A stretch of DNA of 24,543 nucleotides from the IMG/VR virus record IMGVR_UViG_3300027770_001961, positions 1 through 24,543 of that record; one strand, written 5' to 3'. Each line of letters starts with the position of its first letter. Position 1 is the first letter of the stretch. The notes below the pieces were generated by a model. The model was not told where the DNA came from. It was given only the letters and a program-made list of their open reading frames with translations, and did no database searches. Positions 8,179 to 15,321 of this stretch are shown here, piece after piece. The position numbers and the translations under genes were made by a program. The stretch is from a virus.

Positions 8179-9067
8179 AGTGGAACACTTATATCCTCAT
8201 ATTAGAAACAGTGTCAAAGTGGAATGGAATCTTGGCAAACGATGCAATTTAGATTGTAGTTATTGTCCAGCAGAAATACATGACAATCACAGTGAACACA
8301 CTGATATAGAGATATTGAAACGCACTGTGGACACACTGAGCACAATACCCAATGTGCGAATCAGTTTGACTGGTGGAGAACCTTGTGTGCATCCAAACAT
8401 AGAACAGTTATTACAACATGCCAAAAATAAAATCAGTTGGATCAACGTCACCACCAATGGTACCAGAACTGTGGAATTCTACCAAAATATTTTGGAAAAT
8501 TATATCAATCATATGGTGTTCAGTGTGCATTTTGAATCCGATTGGCAAAGGGTCATAAACACAATTATCAAGGTTTATACACAGTCTGTCAACAAAAATG
8601 TTCTAGTGCATATGATGATGCTACCAGGACGTTTAAAAGACGTTAAAGACGCTTGCAAGGCTCTTTTAGATGCGGGCATACGCTATGCACTGAGACCTAT
8701 ACGCTGGACCAAAACACATGATGATTTCGAAGACATGATTCATTACAGTGAGGAAGAAAAAGAATTTTTGGCAGTGAGCAATCACACACCACCAAAAAAT
8801 ACTCTCATAGACAACACAGTGGAATGCAATGTGAATGATTTGCTGATCAACAAAACCAATAAATTCCAAGGATGGAGTTGTATGTCTGGAGTGGAAAGTT
8901 TAATGATCAATTGGGATGGTGAAGTTCACCGAGCCACTTGTAGAGTGGGTGGCACTTTGGGTAACATTTATCAAGACACTTTTGTACGACCCACAGCGCC
9001 TGTTGATTGCACTCGCACATGGTGCACTTGTGCTGCAGATATCAATATTACAAAAATCAAAGTTTAA
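8171..9067 (+). CDS. Radical SAM protein with C-terminal SPASM-like cysteine cluster, 298 aa
   Basis: The signature C25-x3-C29-x2-C32 ('CNLDCSYCPA') and 'LTGGEPCVHP' (66-75) identify a radical SAM enzyme. The C-terminus has 'FQGWSCMSGVESLMI' followed by C257, 'LGNI', then C280, C285 and C287 ('CTRTWCTC'), a putative auxiliary Fe-S cluster domain shared with the genes at 2320 and 9057. ATG 8171 is preferred over TTG 8162 because a GGAG at 8157-8160 is well spaced from the ATG and far too close to the TTG. It overlaps the twitch radical SAM gene by 8 bases (ATGTTTAA). Its 3' end overlaps the convergent gene on the other strand by 11 bases, leaving no room for a conventional terminator. Confidence 0.85.
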   Translation: MFKVEHLYPHIRNSVKVEWNLGKRCNLDCSYCPAEIHDNHSEHTDIEILKRTVDTLSTIPNVRISLTGGEPCVHPNIEQLLQHAKNKISWINVTTNGTRTVEFYQNILENYINHMVFSVHFESDWQRVINTIIKVYTQSVNKNVLVHMMMLPGRLKDVKDACKALLDAGIRYALRPIRWTKTHDDFEDMIHYSEEEKEFLAVSNHTPPKNTLIDNTVECNVNDLLINKTNKFQGWSCMSGVESLMINWDGEVHRATCRVGGTLGNIYQDTFVRPTAPVDCTRTWCTCAADINITKIKV

Positions 9068-10016
9068 ATTTATCCAATAAACTTTCAGGTTGACACATAC
9101 AAGTATTTTTTTTATCGCAAATTTTAGGTTTAATATTAGGATTAAATTTTTTAACAAAATCTTTATCATAGATATTGTATTGTTCAAATAATTTTGTTCT
9201 ACAAGCTGAGGTTATAATACCTGCAGGATCTATCATCATACTGTCAACACCAATATTACACATCCATCCATAAAAATCATTCTGTTTATTTAATACAATC
9301 CAGTTTCTGTTTACAGATTTAATAGATCCATCTTCAAATTTTACTTTAGGAGATCCTTTCATATGTTTGGATTGACGTAACAAAGTCCAGATATTAGGCA
9401 TGCGTTTGATTGGTTTAGATACAAATGCTTTTTGTTTGTCAGTAAATTTAATAGTTTTGTGCATGACTTCCATGGCCACTATAAACCATCTGTAACGACT
9501 GGTTTTTAATTTTTCAATTAAATCCAGACATTTCTGCCATGCTGTGGGATCCATCAACATCATCACAGTAGGACTGCGTCCTTTTTTATGACACATATCA
9601 GCCACTTTGATAAAATCTTCCACTTGTACCTGTTGATGATGACAACTTAATAAAATTTTATCAAATACATGAGCATATTGCTCCCACCATCTTAACGCTC
9701 TACTGCCATTACTGCTGATAGAAATATGGGAAGGGATTTGATCACGTATTTTTTCTACAAATTCTCCCAGTTGTGGCCACAATGTGGGTTCTCCTCCCAC
9801 TATGTGCAGTTCTAATTTTCGTTTGCCTATGGTTTTGTATCTATCAAACAAATGAACAAAATTTGCCACCAGTTGTTCCAAGTCATTGGTCCAACGATGT
9901 GTGCCTTCGTGTGAACCTTCAAAGCAATACCAGCACTTGTAATTACAGGTGTTACCTATCATAAACTCCACACGTAAAACGTCTTTGGGCTGAGGGTTAT
10001 AAACTTGTGTTATCAT
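9057..10016 (-). CDS. Radical SAM protein with C-terminal SPASM-like cysteine cluster, 319 aa
   Basis: This is the third member of the paralogous group with the genes at 2320 and 8171, but on the opposite strand. The SAM cluster motif is C24-x3-C28-x2-C31 ('CNYKCWYCFE'), and 'VGGEPTLWP' lies at 73-81. The C-terminal block reads 'FYGWMCNIGVDSMMI' followed by C272, then C300, C306 and C308 ('CDKKNTCMC'). It is the last gene of a four-gene minus-strand operon, coupled to the twitch radical SAM gene by an ATGA overlap. The first 15 residues are short, with the cluster motif near the start as usual. Which substrate it acts on is not visible; its pairing with a twitch enzyme mirrors the 6910/8171 pair. 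Confidence 0.85.
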   Translation of the reverse strand: MITQVYNPQPKDVLRVEFMIGNTCNYKCWYCFEGSHEGTHRWTNDLEQLVANFVHLFDRYKTIGKRKLELHIVGGEPTLWPQLGEFVEKIRDQIPSHISISSNGSRALRWWEQYAHVFDKILLSCHHQQVQVEDFIKVADMCHKKGRSPTVMMLMDPTAWQKCLDLIEKLKTSRYRWFIVAMEVMHKTIKFTDKQKAFVSKPIKRMPNIWTLLRQSKHMKGSPKVKFEDGSIKSVNRNWIVLNKQNDFYGWMCNIGVDSMMIDPAGIITSACRTKLFEQYNIYDKDFVKKFNPNIKPKICDKKNTCMCQPESLLDKFKL

Positions 10017-11431
10017 AGTAAATGTTTCAATTCAGGAAAAATTTTAGCAGCACTCAATCCTCTGATAGCATCCAATTTATTCACATACTCCTTAAATCCA
10101 GGCAGCAGTCTAGAATTATCTTTGGCTTCCATGTGCATCAGTACTGCCTCCCAACGTCTCCATCCATAAGGATTTATTTTCCAAAAATCATCGTCCTGTC
10201 TATAGTTGTGCCACAACCAATCTTTAAAATCCATAAACAGTTCTCTTATTTGTTGTTTGTCTTCTCGGGGTAATATTTGTATGCTTAAAAAAGTTGGTAT
10301 GTATAATAAATGCATGTTAACCAATCCACCACCCATTTGTACTCCACCAGGCACAGTGCCTACGTTTAATTTTTTAAATCCACTCTGTATTTTCCATTTC
10401 ATAAAATCAGGCAAGTGTTTGATATTAAAAATTTGTATAGCAGTAGCCAAACTCACTTGTATGTTGTCAGGAGTATTGTCTAACATGTGTAAATTCTTTT
10501 CCACTGTGGCCCATTGTGTGGGAAAACGTATGTATTCATCACGCTGATGTGTGGCATCCATGCTCACAGCAAATTTAACTTTTTTAAATTTACTCCATAA
10601 CTTGATTAAATCTTCATCCACTAATATACCATTGGAATTGTAACGTAATAATATACGATCTTGATAACCTTGTCTTATAATTTCTTCAATAAACACTTTG
10701 TGTTCTTTGATCATCAATGGTTCACCGCCAGCAAAATATACTTGTTTTAAATTGGGTATTTGGCGATACATTTCCTGCCAGAAAGTATCTTTTTCATGCC
10801 AGAAGTTATTAAATTCTTTTTTGTCCCATTGAATCTGGTCTTTAACTTCTTTGTTTTGTAATTGTGGCATCAGTTGTTGCCAGTCATTCACCCATTTGCT
10901 GCTGTCATGTGGAGAACACATCACACATTTGATATTACAAGTGTGTCCTAGACGCAGATCCAAATACAATAATTTTTCAGGCACTGTGCCATCTTCTTTG
11001 GTTTGACGTATCAGTTCCGGCACATCCACTCCATCTCGATGCCATGTGCCAGTTTCCCATATTCTTTTACTCACCACTCCCACACGTTCTTCATCAAAAC
11101 ACTTGCGACAACTGGCAGGTATCTCACCTTTCAACATGGTGGTACGCACACTTTTCATGTAATCATTGTTCCAAGCACTCATAGGAGTATCCACACCAAA
11201 GTTGGCAGGTGTGCCATCTTCTTTTTTAATAATACCCACTGTGTGATCAGATCCAGCACCACTGGCGTTGGCTGAACAACACAATCTCATATCACCGTTG
11301 GGTCTGGTGGCAAAATGTATCCAAGGCAATATACAGTAAGTGGGAGTGCCTGTGACAGATTCTATTTCTCTCTGCCATTTGCCCAATTGTGAATCTTCAG
11401 GATTCATCCAATATTCATTATGATCTGTCAT
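10013..11431 (-). CDS. Twitch-domain radical SAM protein, 472 aa
   Basis: An N-terminal auxiliary-cluster part is seen in C33 ('TYCILPWIHF'), C51-C52 ('MRLCCSAN') and C108-x2-C111 ('SCRKCFDEE'). It precedes the radical SAM core C165-x3-C169-x2-C172 ('CNIKCVMCSP') and 'FAGGEPLMI' (233-241). It is a paralog of the protein at 6910 but about 50 residues longer, largely from a glycine-rich insert around residues 55-80. ATG 11431 was chosen because AAGGA lies 5 bases upstream; the longer frame would add 24 residues that overlap the SGNH hydrolase gene. It overlaps that gene by 14 bases and the next radical SAM gene by 4. Function unknown beyond radical SAM chemistry. Confidence 0.82.
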   Translation of the reverse strand: MTDHNEYWMNPEDSQLGKWQREIESVTGTPTYCILPWIHFATRPNGDMRLCCSANASGAGSDHTVGIIKKEDGTPANFGVDTPMSAWNNDYMKSVRTTMLKGEIPASCRKCFDEERVGVVSKRIWETGTWHRDGVDVPELIRQTKEDGTVPEKLLYLDLRLGHTCNIKCVMCSPHDSSKWVNDWQQLMPQLQNKEVKDQIQWDKKEFNNFWHEKDTFWQEMYRQIPNLKQVYFAGGEPLMIKEHKVFIEEIIRQGYQDRILLRYNSNGILVDEDLIKLWSKFKKVKFAVSMDATHQRDEYIRFPTQWATVEKNLHMLDNTPDNIQVSLATAIQIFNIKHLPDFMKWKIQSGFKKLNVGTVPGGVQMGGGLVNMHLLYIPTFLSIQILPREDKQQIRELFMDFKDWLWHNYRQDDDFWKINPYGWRRWEAVLMHMEAKDNSRLLPGFKEYVNKLDAIRGLSAAKIFPELKHLL

Positions 11432-12050
11432 TGTATTCCTTAAAAATCTTATGTATTTTGTCTGCTGTGTCAATATTACTTTGTATTCCTGGATGCATGT
11501 CATCTGTGGCTTTGTCTAACACAGTTATACCAGTGTTATGGTAATTGTTAACTTTAATAAAATCCAATTTATTTTTATCAAATTCTTCTGGAGTAGCTGG
11601 ATAATGAATGTATTGAATATTTTTATCGCGTAGATATAAATCTGCATGATGTATATTAAACCAACTTTTCATAGCATAATCTTTTTCATTTAAATACTCT
11701 GCCCATTTGCGTTCTTGATGTGTTTTACCCCATGGTCCTAATCTATTTCTAAAAAAAGGAAATTTGTGTTGATTGTTAAACAACATATCTCTAGCATAAT
11801 GAGTCCACATAATAATCACTTTGTCATCATTTTGAAACTTAAATTTAAGCAAAGTGTATAATATTTCTGTATTACTTGAACCAGGAAAACTTTCGTTAAT
11901 TAATTCACAATTTAATTTTTCAGACAACAGTTTGGGCCATCCTAATTGACTGGGCTTTAAATTATGTATCATATCAAAAAGCCAGTTTTTACAGTCAGGT
12001 AATCCTGTGCCATATGCGTATGAACAACCAAACACAATTAATCTTGACAT
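11418..12050 (-). CDS. SGNH/GDSL-type hydrolase-like protein, 210 aa
   Basis: The N-terminus 'LIVFGCSYAYGTGLP' matches block I of SGNH hydrolases with the presumed nucleophile S10. 'NESFPGSSNTE' (52-62) fits block II, and 'DDMHPG' provides the D183-x2-H186 of block V. Between them 'VIIMWTHYARDML' occupies the place of block III, where the usual Asn is not obvious. Members of the family remove acyl or acetyl groups from sugars, lipids and polysaccharides. It lies in the minus-strand operon between the QueC-like gene (13-base overlap) and the twitch radical SAM gene (14-base overlap). No signal peptide is visible, so it probably acts in the cytoplasm on an intermediate or glycan. Confidence 0.68.
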   Translation of the reverse strand: MSRLIVFGCSYAYGTGLPDCKNWLFDMIHNLKPSQLGWPKLLSEKLNCELINESFPGSSNTEILYTLLKFKFQNDDKVIIMWTHYARDMLFNNQHKFPFFRNRLGPWGKTHQERKWAEYLNEKDYAMKSWFNIHHADLYLRDKNIQYIHYPATPEEFDKNKLDFIKVNNYHNTGITVLDKATDDMHPGIQSNIDTADKIHKIFKEYNDRS

Positions 12051-12859
12051 TTATCCACTCCCCATTGTCTTTCTTGACACCAAAAACACTTGCCACACAC
12101 AGGTACGGGCGACCCTGGCACATAAGTTCTGTAATCTAAGTCACCAAAGATTTCAGGATATGTGTTTAGATCACCTTCACAACTGCGAGTAAGATCAAAT
12201 AGGTCCATAATGCCTAATCTTTTAAATTGAGCAACTATCCAATCTTTCTGTACATAAGTGAATGGGTGACATGCAAAGCCGCCCATGTGTGCTTTGATTA
12301 ACTTGTCCAACAGAGCATCAGAAACTGTGTCAATAAACACATCTCTATCTGTCAAACGTTGATCAAATTCTTTATCAGGATTCTTGGTCACTCCACAGTA
12401 CCAAGCATCTAATTTTTCTGTGTGAGCCACATATTCAGCATGTGCTCTTAATTCTATTTGATTGCCACTTTTTAATCTGCCATATTCATCCACAATGCTG
12501 GGTCCTTTGGATCCCCATTCTAATTCGGGAGCAATAAAATTTTCGTGTCTTTTGAATCTTATATTTTTAAATTTATCAGTCAACCAACCATAAACTTCTA
12601 TGCTGTTATGACGCTGCCAAGGTCTGGTTTTCCAACATCTAATATTGGTAATAATATGAACAGTGATATCCAATTGATTTTTGGTAATCAGATTGCACAG
12701 CAGATAACTCATCAAGGCACTGTCGGCACCACCACTCACACTAACGCCAATATTTTTCCATTTTTGAGACAATGGAACATACACTCCATCAATCAGATGT
12801 AGAATATTTTTGAAGACACTGGTTTCGTAAACCGTTTTTAACTGTTTGTAATTAGACAT
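12038..12859 (-). CDS. QueC-like PP-loop ATPase, 273 aa
   Basis: The PP-loop 'SVSGGADSALMS' (40-51) binds ATP pyrophosphate in enzymes that activate a carboxylate or carbonyl by adenylation. Near the C-terminus C227 ('TRSCEGD') and C255-x2-C258-x2-C261 ('CGKCFWCQER') form a zinc site like that of QueC (7-cyano-7-deazaguanine synthase). QueC is usually about 220-240 residues; this protein has extra N-terminal residues and a middle insert (about 75-135). No FolE, QueD or QueE homolog is in the window, so either the pathway is elsewhere or the enzyme makes a different amide or nitrile. It is the first gene of the minus-strand operon, with a late-promoter-like element just upstream and no clear Shine-Dalgarno. 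The nearest alternative is another PP-loop amidotransferase. Confidence 0.68.
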   Translation of the reverse strand: MSNYKQLKTVYETSVFKNILHLIDGVYVPLSQKWKNIGVSVSGGADSALMSYLLCNLITKNQLDITVHIITNIRCWKTRPWQRHNSIEVYGWLTDKFKNIRFKRHENFIAPELEWGSKGPSIVDEYGRLKSGNQIELRAHAEYVAHTEKLDAWYCGVTKNPDKEFDQRLTDRDVFIDTVSDALLDKLIKAHMGGFACHPFTYVQKDWIVAQFKRLGIMDLFDLTRSCEGDLNTYPEIFGDLDYRTYVPGSPVPVCGKCFWCQERQWGVDKCQD

Positions 12860-12871
12860 AGTATGGACAGA

Positions 12872-12884
12872 ATATTTATCGTAA
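12872..12884 (-). promoter_or_regulatory. Late-promoter-like element (GATAAATA), minus strand
   Basis: Read on the minus strand this is TTACGATAAATAT, whose octamer GATAAATA differs from the T4 late -10 element TATAAATA at one base. It lies 13 bases before the QueC-like start codon. The same 13-mer with one mismatch occurs in the opposite orientation at 12905-12917, so the two form a back-to-back pair for the two operons. Confidence 0.5.
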
Positions 12885-12904
12885 TTAACTGCTCACATAA
12901 TTTT

Positions 12905-12917
12905 TTACGATAAGTAT
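12905..12917 (+). promoter_or_regulatory. Late-promoter-like element (GATAAGTA), plus strand
   Basis: TTACGATAAGTAT matches the opposite-strand element at 12872-12884 at 12 of 13 bases. The octamer GATAAGTA ends only 5 bases before the ATG at 12922, so transcription from it would begin at or very near the start codon. No Shine-Dalgarno is present. Confidence 0.45.
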
Positions 12918-12921
12918 AGCT

Positions 12922-13593
12922 ATGCTTGACCAAATTAATATAACATGTTCAGCCAAAGAGATCTTTGAAAGTTTACCAATTTTGGATTTACCAAAAACTC
13001 AGTTGAATAAACCCACTGGAGATTTTTTCTATGACGTTTGGCAGCTGAAAGATGAATTCAAAAAAACACCCATTGTGAATCTTTTTGCTCAATTAGGGTC
13101 TGTGGGCGAAGCAAGAATAATTGTGTTGGAACCAGGCGAAAGTTATTGTGCTCATGCCGATATAGATGACCGATATCATTTGACACTACAAGGTGAACAC
13201 AGTTATCTGTATGATTTAAAAAATTTAAAAATATACCCTACTGAAGTAGATAACAAAGTGTATCTTATGGACGCTGGTCGCATACACTCTGCTGCTAATT
13301 TAGGATATAAATCACGCATTCAATTGGTCATAAGAAAGTTATTGAACAAAGTTGAATTGAAAGATCCTTGTGCTGTTAAAATCACAGTGAACAATCCACC
13401 ATACAATTTGAGATATTTGTTTGATCACAGTTTTTCCATAGTTTTAAATAGATTAAACAAGCAAGGATGTGTGAATAAATTTAAAAAAATTTCTGAAACT
13501 GAAATAAGTTTTGAAATAGAACGTACTCATTTGCCACAAGTGAACAAAGTGTTGGACAATTGCGGATTTGATGTAAGGATCAGTCATGATTAA
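12922..13593 (+). CDS. 2OG-Fe(II) oxygenase-like protein, aspartyl hydroxylase type, 223 aa
   Basis: The cupin core is clear: 'ARIIVLEPGESYCAHADIDD' with H78-x-D80, then 'YHLTLQGEHSYLY', 'LMDAGRIHSAANLG' with H122, and 'KSRIQLVIRKL' with R132. This order matches aspartyl/asparaginyl beta-hydroxylase-like dioxygenases. The domain ends near residue 140. The remaining 80 residues ('DPCAVKITVNNPPYNLRYL' onward) form a small alpha/beta extension I do not recognise. It is the first gene of the plus-strand operon, follows a late-promoter-like element by 5 bases, and overlaps the kinase-fold gene by 8 bases (ATGATTAA). Substrate unknown. Confidence 0.72.
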   Translation: MLDQINITCSAKEIFESLPILDLPKTQLNKPTGDFFYDVWQLKDEFKKTPIVNLFAQLGSVGEARIIVLEPGESYCAHADIDDRYHLTLQGEHSYLYDLKNLKIYPTEVDNKVYLMDAGRIHSAANLGYKSRIQLVIRKLLNKVELKDPCAVKITVNNPPYNLRYLFDHSFSIVLNRLNKQGCVNKFKKISETEISFEIERTHLPQVNKVLDNCGFDVRISHD

Positions 13594-14221
13594 AGATTGG
13601 AATCATTTTTACAAATATGAATTGGGCAAAATAGAATTAGCCAACATGGTGTATGAACCATTGATTAGTCTTGATAAAGACATATTTAAAATGAACTTTA
13701 ACAATAATCAATATTTCGTTAATCCCAATATGACTGACGATCTTAGACAAAATTGGTTTGCTAGAGAAACCAACTACATAGAAAAGTTAAAAAATAAACC
13801 ATATGTTCCTGAAATTCTAAATATTGATCACAGAAATAGAACAATTGAATTCAAATGGTATGATCGTAGTTTAAGCAAACTCATACACACGGGTGAAATA
13901 TCCACAGTTTCCAATTGGCAACAACAGATCAAAGATATTTTGTCAGACTTATTGTCACAGAACATACACAAATCCAATTTGTATCCACATACATTTTACT
14001 TAGATAGTAAAAACAAAGTTCGCATAATGGATCTTTATGGTTGTACCTGTGACGAAGATAGATACGTGTCCAAAGAATTGTTAAAATCCATATTATTTGA
14101 TCCCAATCATCCTAGATTTGCTCAAAGTCTTGTGGGTGAACTGTATGACACTTTCAAATTGTATGAATCAACGGTGAAAATGAATTATGGCAAATGGCCA
14201 GGAGATTTTTTAAATGCTTGA
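13586..14221 (+). CDS. Kinase-fold (phosphotransferase-like) protein, 211 aa
   Basis: The arrangement resembles a small protein-kinase-like or aminoglycoside-phosphotransferase-like fold: 'FARETNYIEKLKNK' (58-71) could be the alpha-C helix with E61, 'IEFKWYDRSLSKLI' (87-100) the hinge, 'ILSDLLSQNIHKSNLYPHTF' (118-137) the catalytic loop region, and 'VRIMDLYGCT' (145-154) a DFG-like metal site with D149. A classical HRD motif is absent. The protein at 21470 shares the same overall order. Both lie next to oxygenase or radical SAM genes. It overlaps the upstream oxygenase and the downstream oxygenase by 8 bases each. The assignment is based on pattern only and could be wrong; activity cannot be predicted. 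Confidence 0.45.
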   Translation: MIKDWNHFYKYELGKIELANMVYEPLISLDKDIFKMNFNNNQYFVNPNMTDDLRQNWFARETNYIEKLKNKPYVPEILNIDHRNRTIEFKWYDRSLSKLIHTGEISTVSNWQQQIKDILSDLLSQNIHKSNLYPHTFYLDSKNKVRIMDLYGCTCDEDRYVSKELLKSILFDPNHPRFAQSLVGELYDTFKLYESTVKMNYGKWPGDFLNA

Positions 14222-14762
14222 ATACGTGGGTAATTGCAAAGATGTGATTGATTGGCACAGTGTTATAAAAAGCATTGAAGATCAACAGAGTGCTTACATA
14301 GGTCCAAGACACGATGTGGGACATCATGTGCCTGGAGTGGAAGAAGTGGCTAAGCCATTGCGTGAGGCTGGCTATAAAATGAAACACGAAGGAGGCAATG
14401 CCAGTTGGGATATGTATCTACCAGGCACAAATTTTGATAAAAAGATAGCAGAAAAGTTTTGTGAATGGGTTGGAATGAAAAGTTATATCAATGCTTGGAT
14501 CAGCAGAGTAAAACCTGGTGATGTAGCACCTTGGCATTGGGATATTACAGATGATGAAAAAACATTAGAACACAAAAAAGAAATGGTTAGATATCATTGT
14601 CATATAAGTCCTCCAGCACCAGGACATGTTTTTATCGTAGAAGATCATTGTTTGTACAATCAAGAAATGGGAGCCACTTGGAAATGGCCCAAACGAACTT
14701 CATGGCACGCTGGGTCTAATTGTGGATTGATTCCAAAATACGTTTTCAATATTTGGGGATAA
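14214..14762 (+). CDS. 2OG-Fe(II) oxygenase-like protein, 182 aa
   Basis: The metal ligands appear as H108-x-D110 in 'DVAPWHWDITDDE' and H165 in 'TSWHAGSNCGL', with strands 'YINAWISRVKPG' before and 'KYVFNIWG' after, consistent with a compact double-stranded beta-helix oxygenase. 'APGHVFIVEDHCLYN' (135-149) fits the middle strands. The expected basic residue for 2-oxoglutarate is less certain; K175 after the distal histidine is a candidate. The protein ends immediately after the core, so it is a single-domain enzyme. Start ATG 14214 gives an 8-base overlap (ATGCTTGA) with the kinase-fold gene, and the SDR-like gene begins 7 bases downstream. Substrate unknown. Confidence 0.65.
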   Translation: MLEYVGNCKDVIDWHSVIKSIEDQQSAYIGPRHDVGHHVPGVEEVAKPLREAGYKMKHEGGNASWDMYLPGTNFDKKIAEKFCEWVGMKSYINAWISRVKPGDVAPWHWDITDDEKTLEHKKEMVRYHCHISPPAPGHVFIVEDHCLYNQEMGATWKWPKRTSWHAGSNCGLIPKYVFNIWG

Positions 14763-14769
14763 AAATATA

Positions 14770-15321
14770 ATGAAAATAATTATCACAGGTCATACGTCAA
14801 ACATAGGCAAAATGTTGTTTGAATATCTTAGTAAAAATCACGAATGTTTAGGATTTTCTAAATCCACAGGTTGTGATTTAAATGTTAAAGAACAAATGGA
14901 TTCTTTAATTAAAAAATCATTAGACAGTGATTGTTTGATAAATTTAGCACACATAGATAATATTCAAAGTCAAATTTTAATCAACATTAATGAACAATGG
15001 AGCAATCACAGATTAAAAAATGTTATCACATTTGGCACTCTAGCTACTAAAATACATCCAAAACTTTTAGAAAGTATTAACGCTAACATCACATATCTTA
15101 AACAAAAACATCATCTTGATGTGATACATAATTCTTTGAGTATACAAAAACCATTTGGAACCCAGGTCAAATTTACCATGTTAAGAATTGCTAATTATGG
15201 TCCAAAGACTGGAGAAAGATCCAATGAACCTACTTGTAGTGCTGAAGATATTACTAGAACAATAGATTATATTTTAAATCAAGATTTATATATTAGTAAT
15301 ATTGATTTAAGAAAAATTTAA
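14770..15321 (+). CDS. SDR-like NAD(P)-dependent oxidoreductase/epimerase, 183 aa (short)
   Basis: The N-terminus 'MKIIITGHTSNIGKMLFEYL' is a Rossmann nucleotide-binding loop of the short-chain dehydrogenase/epimerase type (TGxxxxIG). 'LGFSKSTGCDLN' fits the second strand, and 'DCLINLAHID' (54-63) fits the NAG/NLA position. Y109-x3-K113 ('YLKQK') is a candidate for the catalytic YxxxK. 'MLRIANYGPKTG' resembles the 'R..N.YGP' region of nucleotide-sugar epimerases. At 183 residues it is well below the usual 250-330 and may lack a full substrate domain. It is the last gene of the plus-strand operon, and its stop overlaps the convergent amidinotransferase gene by 4 bases. Whether it is active is unclear. 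Confidence 0.6.
   Translation: MKIIITGHTSNIGKMLFEYLSKNHECLGFSKSTGCDLNVKEQMDSLIKKSLDSDCLINLAHIDNIQSQILININEQWSNHRLKNVITFGTLATKIHPKLLESINANITYLKQKHHLDVIHNSLSIQKPFGTQVKFTMLRIANYGPKTGERSNEPTCSAEDITRTIDYILNQDLYISNIDLRKI

Noticed and set aside
6910-9067. QueE (7-carboxy-7-deazaguanine synthase) to partner the QueC-like gene
   Set aside because: All radical SAM proteins here have C-x3-C-x2-C and extra C- or N-terminal clusters, unlike the short QueE with C-x14-C-x2-C typical of many members.
2320-10016. Classical RiPP cluster with a precursor peptide
   Set aside because: SPASM and twitch radical SAM enzymes suggest RiPPs, but there is no spare space for a small precursor gene, no RRE-like domain and no leader peptidase or exporter was seen.
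10022-10547. Plus-strand open frames (10022-10273 and 10206-10547)
   Set aside because: They lie antisense within the twitch radical SAM gene and have the composition expected of a shadow frame.
11432-11503. Longer N-terminus (ATG 11503) of the twitch radical SAM gene
   Set aside because: ATG 11431 has AAGGA 5 bases upstream, and the extension would be antiparallel-free but fully inside the SGNH hydrolase gene with no conserved content.
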